Of a DNA stretch of 54,856 nt, positions 1-6,989 are shown in pieces. A program made the translations under genes and the position numbers. This DNA comes from Arminella tubonensis (GTDB taxonomy: Bacteria; Pseudomonadota; Alphaproteobacteria; Rhizobiales; Rhizobiaceae). The stretch is from positions 1 to 54,856 of the forward strand of contig NZ_PCDP01000053.1 of NCBI RefSeq assembly GCF_003240585.1. Reading direction: 5' to 3'. The notes under the pieces are model-generated. The model was not told where the DNA came from, did not search any database, and was given only the letters and a program-made list of their open reading frames with translations. Numbering within the stretch: position 1 is the first letter of the stretch; every line of letters starts with the position of its first letter.

Positions 1-110
1 AATCCTACGAGGACATCGTCGATCATTGCTGCCACGCCTGGCGTACTCTCCAAAGCCAACCGTGGAAGATCATGTCAATCGGACGTAGAAAATGGGCGAA
101 TGGGTTCTGA
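1..110 (+). mobile_element. C-terminal end of an IS630-family transposase (left window edge)
   Basis: The frame that begins at base 3 reads SYEDIVDHCCHAW, then QPWKIMSIGRRKWANGF, and stops with TGA at 108-110. This is the typical C-terminus of IS630-type DDE transposases in rhizobia. The rest of the gene lies left of the window. IS630/Tc1 elements insert at TA, and the element end should lie just downstream of the stop, within about 111-129 where TA dinucleotides occur. That would place the IS boundary inside the start of the next gene. The family call rests on remembered motif similarity; the exact terminal inverted repeat cannot be verified without the other end. Confidence 0.8.
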
Positions 111-113
111 TCA

Positions 114-617
114 ATGAGGATTGGTATTAGTCTAACGTTCGACGGCTATTCACACCTGGAGCAGCTTAAGGCCAACCCGCGTGCGTCGCTCCAGGCTTTT
201 GTTGCTATGTGGTTTGGAATCGAAGTGGCAGAAGCCTATAAGAACGGCATTGGTCCGGCCATCATTGACGCTGGTTATAGACCCATGAGGATCGACCAAA
301 AGGAACACAACAATAAGATTGACGATGAAATTATTGCCGAAATCCGCCGTTCTCGGTTTGTCGTAGCAGATTTTACCTGTGGCCTTGTATTCAGCGAGCG
401 GACCCAGACGGCAATTCCCCGTGGAGGAGTCTATTACGAGGCGGGCTTTGCGCAAGGTCTAGGCATCCCGGTTATCTGGACGTGCCGAGAGGATCACATA
501 GAGCATGTCCATTTTGACACCCGACAGTTCAACCACATTACGTGGAAAACGCCTGAAGAGCTTCGAGAAAAGCTAAAGAACCGCATCGGGGCGGTCATTG
601 GGGATGGACCCCAGTAG
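114..617 (+). CDS. Nucleoside 2-deoxyribosyltransferase/TIR-like protein, probably 5'-truncated by the IS
   Basis: A 167-aa protein with a Rossmann-like fold pattern resembling nucleoside 2-deoxyribosyltransferases and TIR-like NAD-binding domains. Visible motifs are QAFVAMWF, then IDDEIIAEIRRSRFVVADFT, then the glycine and acidic patch GGVYYEAGFAQGLGIPVIWTC (RGG..YEAG). Relatives bind nucleotides, and some act as NAD-cleaving effectors; the substrate here is unknown. The ATG lies 3 bases after the transposase stop, and the first residues (MRIGIS) are probably encoded by the IS end. The original N-terminus is therefore likely lost. No strong ribosome site precedes the ATG. It may be an inactive remnant or be expressed from the IS. 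No partner gene is adjacent. Confidence 0.65.
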   Translation: MRIGISLTFDGYSHLEQLKANPRASLQAFVAMWFGIEVAEAYKNGIGPAIIDAGYRPMRIDQKEHNNKIDDEIIAEIRRSRFVVADFTCGLVFSERTQTAIPRGGVYYEAGFAQGLGIPVIWTCREDHIEHVHFDTRQFNHITWKTPEELREKLKNRIGAVIGDGPQ

Positions 618-1006
618 GAACGCTGGCTGTCTCCCCGGACGGATGCTCAAGCTTCGCCCCTTGCGATCTTCAACGATCAATAACGGGTCTACGAGTGTCG
701 CCGGGATGACGACTCACAGGATTACCAGCATGATCCGCGTCTTGACGTCAGTGGACAGGCCAGCGGCCTCATGTCCACACGACCTTAAGCCGGTATTTCG
801 ACCACGGAATAAAATTTGAATCACCAGTTTAGAGGTCGACCCGGCAACCGCTGAAGCGTCCCTTCGAAAATCGAGACTTTGAAGGGGATTTCCCCCTCTA
901 ACCCTGAGACCTCCGTTAAGGAATTTTGAACCATAATCCAAAGCACGGCATCAGCCGGTGCAAGGCTCATGATGACGCCGTCTTTTGATTCAAGCAAGCG
1001 GCGACC
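618..1006. other. Non-coding gap upstream of flagellin
   Basis: No convincing gene is visible. Small inverted repeats occur at 884-895 (GGGGA TT TCCCC) and 943-961 (GCACGGC...GCCGGTGC). The flagellin promoter should lie here, but I cannot place a clear sigma28-like or sigma70-like element. Confidence 0.5.
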
Positions 1007-2068
1007 ATGACAAGCATAATCACCAATAACGGGGCAATGGCTGCATTACGGACATTGCGGACTATCAGTGTCGACCTGAACAAAACTCAGGGCCAGGTAT
1101 CCTCGGGGCTTCGAGTCGCCAAGGCTTCGGACAACGCTGCCTACTGGTCGATAGCCACAACAATGCGCTCTGACAAGGGTGCGATGTCGGCAGTCTCGGA
1201 CAGTATCGGCCTCGCCAAGGCTGTCCTTGATACGACCTATAGCGGCATGGACGCCGTCCGGCAGGAAATGGTGACCATCCGCAATCTTATGGTCACAGCC
1301 CAAAGCATGCCGCCGCCCTCGACAAATGGCTATTCCAACTGGACTGACAATGAACCGGATAGCACCTATGACAGCTCCGAGGTGGCAAAAGTCGATGGCG
1401 AGATTTACCAGCATTGGCAACAAATCAATACAATCGTCGAGTCTTCAAGCTTCTCGGGGGTAAACCTATTGAAGAACGACAAGGACGAACCGGCTTTGCC
1501 AGGTGCAACGACAGAGTTCGTGGCCGGATATGTCAACGGACAGGTGCTCAAGATTTCCTTGGACACCAAGGATACGACGATGATCAACTACAACCGCTCG
1601 ATTGATAACCTTTGGGGTCAACCGGGTTCCGAAAACATGGGTTACCTTGATGGAGTGCTATGGAGCGCCAACGTGGTTTATCCGATCACCTATGTCGATG
1701 GTAATGGCGACGTCCAGAAGAACGAAAATCCCTATACCCTCCGGAATGTTGAGGTCCGAATAACGGCGAATAACCTTGATCGGGACCACTACTACGGCGC
1801 ACTCATCGACCAGATGGACACCCGCATTCAGGCGGTCACCAGCGGCATGTCAGCCGTCGGCTCGACGCAAAAGCGGCTCGCCATGCAGGAAGAGTTCAAC
1901 AACAATCTGATGGACAATACGACCAAGGGCATTGGTCGCATGGTCGATGCCAACATGGAACAGGCGTCCGCAAAGCTTGCAGCTGTGCAGACCCAGCAGC
2001 AACTGGCCATTCAATCATTGAACATTGCAAATTCGTCGTCGCAAAGCATGCTATCGCTATTCCGGTAA
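1007..2068 (+). CDS. Flagellin (isolated copy)
   Basis: A 353-aa flagellin, the exported filament subunit. The N-terminal D0/D1 region (residues 1 to about 100: SIITNNGAMAALRTL, QVSSGLRVAKASDNAAYWSI) and the C-terminal region (about 265-353, ending QSLNIANSSSQSMLSLFR) match alphaproteobacterial flagellins. The centre (about 105-260) is the variable surface-exposed part. Length fits the roughly 300-400 aa rhizobial flagellins. A purine-rich stretch (AAGCAAGCGGCG) precedes the ATG. No other flagellar gene is nearby, so this is an orphan outside the main flagellar cluster. The next gene on the same strand is a LuxR-type regulator 82 bases downstream. Whether the protein joins a working filament is unknown. 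Confidence 0.93.
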   Translation: MTSIITNNGAMAALRTLRTISVDLNKTQGQVSSGLRVAKASDNAAYWSIATTMRSDKGAMSAVSDSIGLAKAVLDTTYSGMDAVRQEMVTIRNLMVTAQSMPPPSTNGYSNWTDNEPDSTYDSSEVAKVDGEIYQHWQQINTIVESSSFSGVNLLKNDKDEPALPGATTEFVAGYVNGQVLKISLDTKDTTMINYNRSIDNLWGQPGSENMGYLDGVLWSANVVYPITYVDGNGDVQKNENPYTLRNVEVRITANNLDRDHYYGALIDQMDTRIQAVTSGMSAVGSTQKRLAMQEEFNNNLMDNTTKGIGRMVDANMEQASAKLAAVQTQQQLAIQSLNIANSSSQSMLSLFR

Positions 2069-2150
2069 TCGAAAGAACGGTATCTGCCACTTGTGGCTAA
2101 GAGATCAGGCTGTCTTATTCGCTGACACCCTTTATTGATTCTACAGGTCC

Positions 2151-2831
2151 ATGTCATTTACTGTTATATGCCAAAAGCTCATCGACGCCTGGATGCTGAC
2201 CGGTTCCCAAGGGCCGTCTCTGCCAGAGAAAGCGTATTCCGGAATTGTTCCATTTCTGACGATCCGCATGCGGCTCTCTGTCATCTATCTCAACGCAGAT
2301 GATCCGAAGGAGTGGCTCCTTCGGACAATTCGTCATTCCCGCCTTTCGAGTCGCATCATCAACCTCGACTCGCTGTTCAAGGGCGGCAAATTGGGCGAGT
2401 TGAGAGATCAGGCTTACCTCGAAAGCTCCGTGCTTCCCGCGTACGCAAAGGCAATTGAGGTCCGACAGCCTCTGATCGATACGGTGGAAGCCAGATTGGT
2501 CGGAGTTCGCGTTGTCTATGACCGGATTATTCTTCCTCAAAAGTCGCAGAAACCCCAGTGGTTGTTGATATGTACCCATGGGAGGTTCATGGCGGGAGCA
2601 CCTGCAAGCAGTCTGGAAATCGATGCTACCGATGAAGCGATTTTGACGGCCTTGATGCAGGGCATGACGGTAAAAGAGATCGGGGCGGAAGTTGCCCTTT
2701 CACCCCGTACTGTCGAACATCGGTTGGAGCGCGTGAAGAAGCAGATAGGAGCGCGAAGTTTGCCGCATTTGGCGGTGTTGCTCGTCACCGCTGGGTTCGA
2801 CCGCTCAATCCACTACGTGAGTGATAATTAA
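2151..2831 (+). CDS. LuxR-type (GerE HTH) transcriptional regulator
   Basis: A 226-aa DNA-binding protein. The C-terminal LuxR/GerE helix-turn-helix spans about residues 158-220 (DEAILTALMQGMTVKEIGAE, LSPRTVEHRLERVKKQIGAR). The N-terminal about 145 residues look like a divergent PAS-like sensor (MRLSVIYLNADDP, VRVVYDRIILPQ). There is no phospho-acceptor receiver domain. Close linkage to the upstream flagellin on the same strand suggests, by inference only, a shared role in motility or surface behaviour. The signal and targets are unknown. Confidence 0.8.
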   Translation: MSFTVICQKLIDAWMLTGSQGPSLPEKAYSGIVPFLTIRMRLSVIYLNADDPKEWLLRTIRHSRLSSRIINLDSLFKGGKLGELRDQAYLESSVLPAYAKAIEVRQPLIDTVEARLVGVRVVYDRIILPQKSQKPQWLLICTHGRFMAGAPASSLEIDATDEAILTALMQGMTVKEIGAEVALSPRTVEHRLERVKKQIGARSLPHLAVLLVTAGFDRSIHYVSDN

Positions 2832-2897
2832 CCTACTTAACTTGCGACTTCTTCCTTGCATCGTTCATTGACATCGTTGGGTTCAAGGAGAAATCTC

Positions 2898-3626
2898 ATG
2901 AAACCCAACACCGATATCGCAGAACACGAACGCCGAAAGAAACGCCGCGCCGACTATTGGCTCCGCTTGTGGCTAAATGATCTTCGCCGCCGCCAGATGA
3001 AAGGCAAACGCCACCGCCGCCGGAAATGGTTGCTGGCGTTGATGCTGATAATATTCGGCCAGATTGCCCGGCCGTTTGCCATGACACCGCCTCAGCCGCT
3101 CCCAGCTCCGTCACTGAAGCCGCGACCGCTCATGAAAAAGCCGACAAGGCGCAAGGCCTTCGATTTGCAGGAGCACGTCGACCGTGACTACGCCCCACGT
3201 ACCGGAGAGCAAGCGGAAGAATTATTTGACGGATTGACCAGCAGAGATATCTCGCAAATCAGATATGAGGCGCGACCGGTCATCCCAGGTTTGCCCGAGC
3301 GATACGGCAAGGAGTGGCCGCACCTGTTCACCCTACTTGACCACCTGCAATATCCGTTTGCCAGACAGGACGCGATCACTGTCATCAAGAAAATGGTTTC
3401 ACCTGCAATCCACGACTGGATCGATTCCTCGGTGGAGGAGGATGGCGGGAAGGCCATCCGTCGCTGTAGGTCCAAGAGCCCCGAGGAAACATTGGCTGCG
3501 ATGCCAAGAGCTGCGTCGCAATGGCGGGAGCAACTGCGCCGAGATGCAGAACAACGCCGCCTTGACGCAGAGGAGGAACAAAAAAATTCCTCGAAACCGC
3601 CGAATGGCCCCCAAGGAAATCTTTGA
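2898..3626 (+). CDS. Hypothetical single-pass membrane protein, basic N-terminus
   Basis: A 242-aa protein of unknown function. I chose the ATG at 2898 because AAGGAGAAATCTC precedes it; an in-frame upstream start at 2856 has no such site. The N-terminus is very rich in Arg/Lys (residues 10-45) and leads into one hydrophobic segment (WLLALMLIIFGQIA). A proline-rich linker and a soluble part follow, ending in a charged, probably helical tail (QWREQLRRDAEQRRLDAEEE). The topology suggests a type II membrane protein. I recognise no family. Confidence 0.6.
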   Translation: MKPNTDIAEHERRKKRRADYWLRLWLNDLRRRQMKGKRHRRRKWLLALMLIIFGQIARPFAMTPPQPLPAPSLKPRPLMKKPTRRKAFDLQEHVDRDYAPRTGEQAEELFDGLTSRDISQIRYEARPVIPGLPERYGKEWPHLFTLLDHLQYPFARQDAITVIKKMVSPAIHDWIDSSVEEDGGKAIRRCRSKSPEETLAAMPRAASQWREQLRRDAEQRRLDAEEEQKNSSKPPNGPQGNL

Positions 3627-3701
3627 AAAATAGATGTCAAATTTTCTCAATGATTTCAATGACCGGCAAGGAAACCTGAATTTATTCCTTTTCGCGACAT
3701 C

Positions 3702-3731
3702 AAGGAAATATTAAAAAATAATTTCCTTTTT
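3702..3731 (+). terminator. Possible weak intrinsic terminator
   Basis: An inverted repeat AAGGAAAT (3702-3709) / ATTTCCTT (3721-3728) runs into a five-T tract (3727-3731). The stem is short and A/T-rich. It lies 75 bases after the preceding membrane-protein gene. Confidence 0.35.
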
Positions 3732-3738
3732 GGAGTAC

Positions 3739-3750
3739 GTTTGATCAAAC
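3739..3750. promoter_or_regulatory. Perfect 12-bp palindrome, operator-like
   Basis: GTTTGATCAAAC is a perfect palindrome in the AT-rich gap about 180 bases upstream of the first small paralog. It could bind a dimeric regulator. No factor can be named. Confidence 0.3.
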
Positions 3751-3929
3751 TACCCTGAATTTTAGGTTTGACTTAGCATATTATTCTATGCTTCCCTCCG
3801 CTCGTCGTAATGTCGGGCTGCAAATAGGAACAGCGTCATTGCGAAGAAATGGGCGGCGGCGAAGTGCCGGTTGCCTTGAACCGGTGTTTGCTGCCCAGGG
3901 CAGAGCACTCAAAACGGGACGGTGCGTAT

Positions 3930-4199
3930 ATGAGTAAAATTCTGATTTCTGCCGATGTCGTTGCTCGATCTCTCCTCGACGCCGGAGACGCAATCGAGTG
4001 CTGGATGCGCTGGAAGCGCAGCAAAGGCGATCTCGTTTATCGATACCCAAGAGCGGACATCTTGGTCGTCGCAGATCAAGGTGGAAACGTCTATCTGATG
4101 TCAAAATCGGAAGCGGGAAAACCGAAGATTCCTTTCGTGCCGTTTGATCGCGACAAGGTCTGCAATCTTACGCTGGCGTTGGGGGGCGCTGACGATTGA
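3930..4199 (+). CDS. Small hypothetical protein, first of two tandem paralogs
   Basis: An 89-aa protein starting MSKILISADVV. It contains RYPRADILVVADQGGNVYLM and then a FVPF segment. The same order (HADVVVAGDDRGDLFLMSK, then FAPF) occurs in the gene at 4352, so the two are diverged tandem duplicates. I chose the start at 3930 over an upstream in-frame ATG (3849) because the paralog match begins exactly there. No known domain. Position beside the Rep/Mob genes suggests plasmid-type accessory cargo. Confidence 0.55.
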   Translation: MSKILISADVVARSLLDAGDAIECWMRWKRSKGDLVYRYPRADILVVADQGGNVYLMSKSEAGKPKIPFVPFDRDKVCNLTLALGGADD

Positions 4200-4351
4200 T
4201 GCAACGCGACGCGACGTGAGCAACCATAGGACCAGCGCCGCAGTGAGATCATCACTCTAGCCGCCGCGCTGACTACGAAACACTTCTTACAAGTTTGAAA
4301 TGATCTTCAACTGACGGATTCGGTGACCCCGAAACGTCCTAACGACCGAGT

Positions 4352-4600
4352 ATGCCTATGAGTAAGCTTTTTGTATCCACAACGGTCTTCAACCGTTCGA
4401 AAACCAGCGTGCTGGCCGCCGCCGAATGGTTCCTTTCCATCGAGCGACCGGATGATCAGATCGTATCCCATTATCCTCACGCTGACGTGGTCGTCGCCGG
4501 AGATGATCGGGGCGATTTGTTCCTGATGTCGAAAGCGGAATGGGAGTGCGATGTCGTCATATTCGCACCTTTCACTGAGGCCGACAGTCAACCGTCCTAA
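4352..4600 (+). CDS. Small hypothetical protein, second tandem paralog
   Basis: An 82-aa protein similar in order and motif to the gene at 3930 (MSKLF start, YPHADVVVAGDD, LFLMSK, FAPF). The start is ATG at 4352 or ATG at 4358; the second matches the paralog's MSK start. The initiation region GAGTATGCCT is shared exactly with the next gene (4695-4704), which points to copied leader sequence. Function unknown. Confidence 0.5.
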   Translation: MPMSKLFVSTTVFNRSKTSVLAAAEWFLSIERPDDQIVSHYPHADVVVAGDDRGDLFLMSKAEWECDVVIFAPFTEADSQPS

Positions 4601-4698
4601 GCACAACGCGGCCTACCCGCTGCTGGTACGGAAAAATCCAATCTGAAAATCGAAATTTCCAACCGACGCTTGCGATCTCGCCGCGTCCTTGAAGGAGT

Positions 4699-5172
4699 AT
4701 GCCTGTGAAAAAGATTTTGGACATGATGCACTACACTCTTGAATCTGGACACATCAGACGGTCGGAGCGTCGCGAGGTCGACGAGCAAACGATAGATTCG
4801 CTCGACCCTTTTATCCCCCGGTCGCCAGGGCTGAAAGGTATGACAATCAAACATACTGGCTGGAGCGTCGATCTCCTGCAGTCGACCGCCGCTCTGAAGA
4901 AATTCAGGTTGCTTCATAAATCCCGTCCAGTCGCGACGGCGTGGCTTTGCGAAGAGCGTAGCGCGTGGCCGGACATTTGGTCGGACGCCGGTGTGTCTGC
5001 GCCTCACTGCCCTAACGGCCTATGGCGGCCTTGGCTGGTCGTGTCGATGGTGTCGATGCTTTCCTGGATTCAGAGTAGCTCGATGTTCGAAATGGCGTCG
5101 GTTTCCGGCGAGGCTGGGGATTTTGAGCGATGCGTTGCTTGGACCCTTTTGCGAAGGGGAGAACTTGCATGA
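4699..5172 (+). CDS. Hypothetical protein, coupled to the next gene
   Basis: A 157-aa protein with no recognised domain. GAAGGAGT sits just before the ATG, a good ribosome site. Notable parts are HTGWSVDLLQS (about residues 51-61), HKSRPVATAWLC and a Trp-rich stretch. Its stop overlaps the start of the next gene by four bases (ATGA, 5169-5172), so the two are probably translationally coupled. The second half has lower-quality amino-acid composition and might be affected by an old frameshift, but I cannot show one. Confidence 0.45.
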   Translation: MPVKKILDMMHYTLESGHIRRSERREVDEQTIDSLDPFIPRSPGLKGMTIKHTGWSVDLLQSTAALKKFRLLHKSRPVATAWLCEERSAWPDIWSDAGVSAPHCPNGLWRPWLVVSMVSMLSWIQSSSMFEMASVSGEAGDFERCVAWTLLRRGELA

Positions 5173-5444
5173 ACGCTTCACGACGAAGGCAGATAGAGAA
5201 GCTGATCTTGGCCGTCACCAAAATGTCCAAGTACATGGACGACCTGGCGTATGAAATTACCAGCATCATTGATGAGGAAGAACAGGCACTTGACGCGATG
5301 CCAGAAGCGTTTCGGGAAGGCGAGAATGCCGTGAACTCAGAACGTGCTCTGGAAGTACTTCGTACCGCACAGGATCACGTTGAAAGAATAGTAAATGATC
5401 TGTTTGAACCAGCGGAATACTTAAGGGAGGCGGTTGCCAGATAG
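5169..5444 (+). CDS. Conserved small alpha-helical protein of plasmid/phage type
   Basis: A 91-aa protein (MNASRRRQIEKL...), acidic and almost entirely helical. It carries the DAMPEAFREGENA segment, followed by ALEVLRTAQDHVERIVNDL. Small proteins of this shape (basic start, central AMPE motif, paired helices) are common on alphaproteobacterial plasmids and phages; their function is not known to me. The start at 5169 has GGGGAGAACTTGC upstream and overlaps the preceding stop. It is convergent with the relaxase gene. Confidence 0.65.
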   Translation: MNASRRRQIEKLILAVTKMSKYMDDLAYEITSIIDEEEQALDAMPEAFREGENAVNSERALEVLRTAQDHVERIVNDLFEPAEYLREAVAR

Positions 5445-5452
5445 TTGGCAAC
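5433..5452. terminator. Hairpin between convergent genes
   Basis: Perfect 7-bp arms GTTGCCA (5433-5439) and TGGCAAC (5446-5452) with a 6-base loop lie across the stop of the small + gene and just past the stop of the minus-strand relaxase. There is no T-run, so termination is only plausible. Confidence 0.35.
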
Positions 5453-5457
5453 GACGT

Positions 5458-6813
5458 CTAATTCCGTTCCTTCGGTTTGGGTGGAGGAAAAGCAAAAGCT
5501 GGTTGCGACATGACCAGTTTTTGCCCCGGCGTCCGGGGTAGCATGGCCAAAGCACGATCTCGCTCAATAGTGGCCTTGTGGGCTGCATCAAGCGCTCGTT
5601 TGACGTCTCTCATAGCCTCGTGCGCCCGCCTCTCGGCATCTATCCGTTTCTTTTCTTCGTCCCGTAGGCGCTGCCGAAGAGATCGGACTAATGAATGAAC
5701 CCGTTCTATTTCCACCGCCACTTCCTGACGGATCGCGAAGGCCAACTTGGATTCTCTCAACGAGTCCCAGAAAGCCCTGAGACGACCGCCCCAACCCTTG
5801 AAGCGGACGGCATCCAATAGCATCGTGCTGGCATGCATCTGTTCCTGTCGGGCGCGATCTTGCGCGAACAGCGCGGCAGCGCTTGCCTCGTTTGAAGCCT
5901 GCATTTCCCGTTCGGCGGTCGTACGGATGGCCACTGCTTCCGCTCTTATCGCGGCAGCTTCTTTTTTTGCACTGTGGAGAGCCTCCGAAACTTCCTGTTT
6001 CGTCCGCTCAACGAACCTCTGTGCTTCCTGTTTTGTCTGCCGAATGAGTTCAAGGCGTTTTGCGTTCACTGCCTCGGCGCGGGCCATGGATTGTTTTAAA
6101 GCTTGCGAAACCTGCATCTCCGCGTGCCATTCTGCCCGCTTCAGCCGCCGCACGTTTGGCCCAATTCTGGTTAGACCCGACGGAGCCCCGACATCATGAA
6201 AGTAATGATCTTGCCAAGCTCGCAAGGCAGAACGATAGCCTCGGTCGCCACGCCGGTTGAGGGCCTTCTCATCTTCACCTGGGCCTGGTCCCGCCGACAT
6301 TATGGCTGCCTTGGCAAGATAGCCGGGATGGATTTCGGACACCTTCATCATGTCATTTGACGGAAGAAGGTAGCAGTGTAAGTGACAGTACCGCTCGTCT
6401 GTATGGCGCAGCACGGAGACGAGTTGGGAGCCGAACTGACCCTTCAGCCACTCCACCGTCCGTCTTTCCCATTCTTTCACTTCCGCCGCTTTGGAAGGAT
6501 CGGTGAGTACATCGGAAATCTCATAGGGATGCGACGCAATCACCGTGCCGAGCGTCTGTTGGGTGGAGCGGATCGCGCGGGTCCGCCCATTCTTCATCGT
6601 GTCCTTTGCCACCAGAACGCGCTCGTCATGCAGCGCACGGAGTTCGGGAATGGATATACCGAAAACAGTTTCCGGAGGGTTCGGAAGCGCAACGTGCGTG
6701 GACGCATTGGGACGCCGCTCAGCTTCGTCAAGAACGAAGGTCACAGTGCGACCATTTTCATCATTCTTACGCGAGAAACCCTCGATGTGAAGAAATTGGC
6801 ATCCAGTAGCCAC
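5458..6813 (-). CDS. MobV/Pre-like mobilization relaxase with coiled-coil tail
   Basis: A 451-aa putative relaxase that would nick plasmid DNA for transfer. The N-terminal domain (about 1-215) carries HTDERYCHLHCYLLP near residue 140. It matches the MobV motif HxDExxPHxHxxxxP except that Pro is Cys. Downstream YRSALRAWQDHYFHDVGAP and GLTRIGPNVRRLKRAEW are typical of an alphaproteobacterial branch of this family. The classical MobM motif HNxR is not seen at the N-terminus. From about 215 on the protein is a long Ala/Arg/Glu-rich coiled coil. The start is GTG at 6813, with AGGAGG seven bases upstream; upstream starts lack this. It lies downstream of the Rep-like gene on the same strand. Confidence 0.75.
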   Translation of the reverse strand: MATGCQFLHIEGFSRKNDENGRTVTFVLDEAERRPNASTHVALPNPPETVFGISIPELRALHDERVLVAKDTMKNGRTRAIRSTQQTLGTVIASHPYEISDVLTDPSKAAEVKEWERRTVEWLKGQFGSQLVSVLRHTDERYCHLHCYLLPSNDMMKVSEIHPGYLAKAAIMSAGPGPGEDEKALNRRGDRGYRSALRAWQDHYFHDVGAPSGLTRIGPNVRRLKRAEWHAEMQVSQALKQSMARAEAVNAKRLELIRQTKQEAQRFVERTKQEVSEALHSAKKEAAAIRAEAVAIRTTAEREMQASNEASAAALFAQDRARQEQMHASTMLLDAVRFKGWGGRLRAFWDSLRESKLAFAIRQEVAVEIERVHSLVRSLRQRLRDEEKKRIDAERRAHEAMRDVKRALDAAHKATIERDRALAMLPRTPGQKLVMSQPAFAFPPPKPKERN

Positions 6814-6989
6814 GGTCTGCCTCCTTAAATACCCAATAAGAAGACCAAGGGATGCAAGGAAGAGCATTAATTTAGATACAGACTAATGCAATGCGCGAGC
6901 TTGTTGCGTCTGCCCTCTGGGGCTCCTCCGAGGGACGACGTCGTCGAGAGCCTTCTGGCAGACCCCTCCTTAGCCGGGGCGACTATCAA

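Larger units (their letters stand above)
3627..3929. other. AT-rich non-coding gap
   Basis: No gene seen. The stretch is clearly more AT-rich than its flanks and repeats the word AAGGAAA three times (near 3617, 3669 and 3702). It also holds an A/T hairpin and a 12-bp palindrome, listed separately. Confidence 0.5.
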
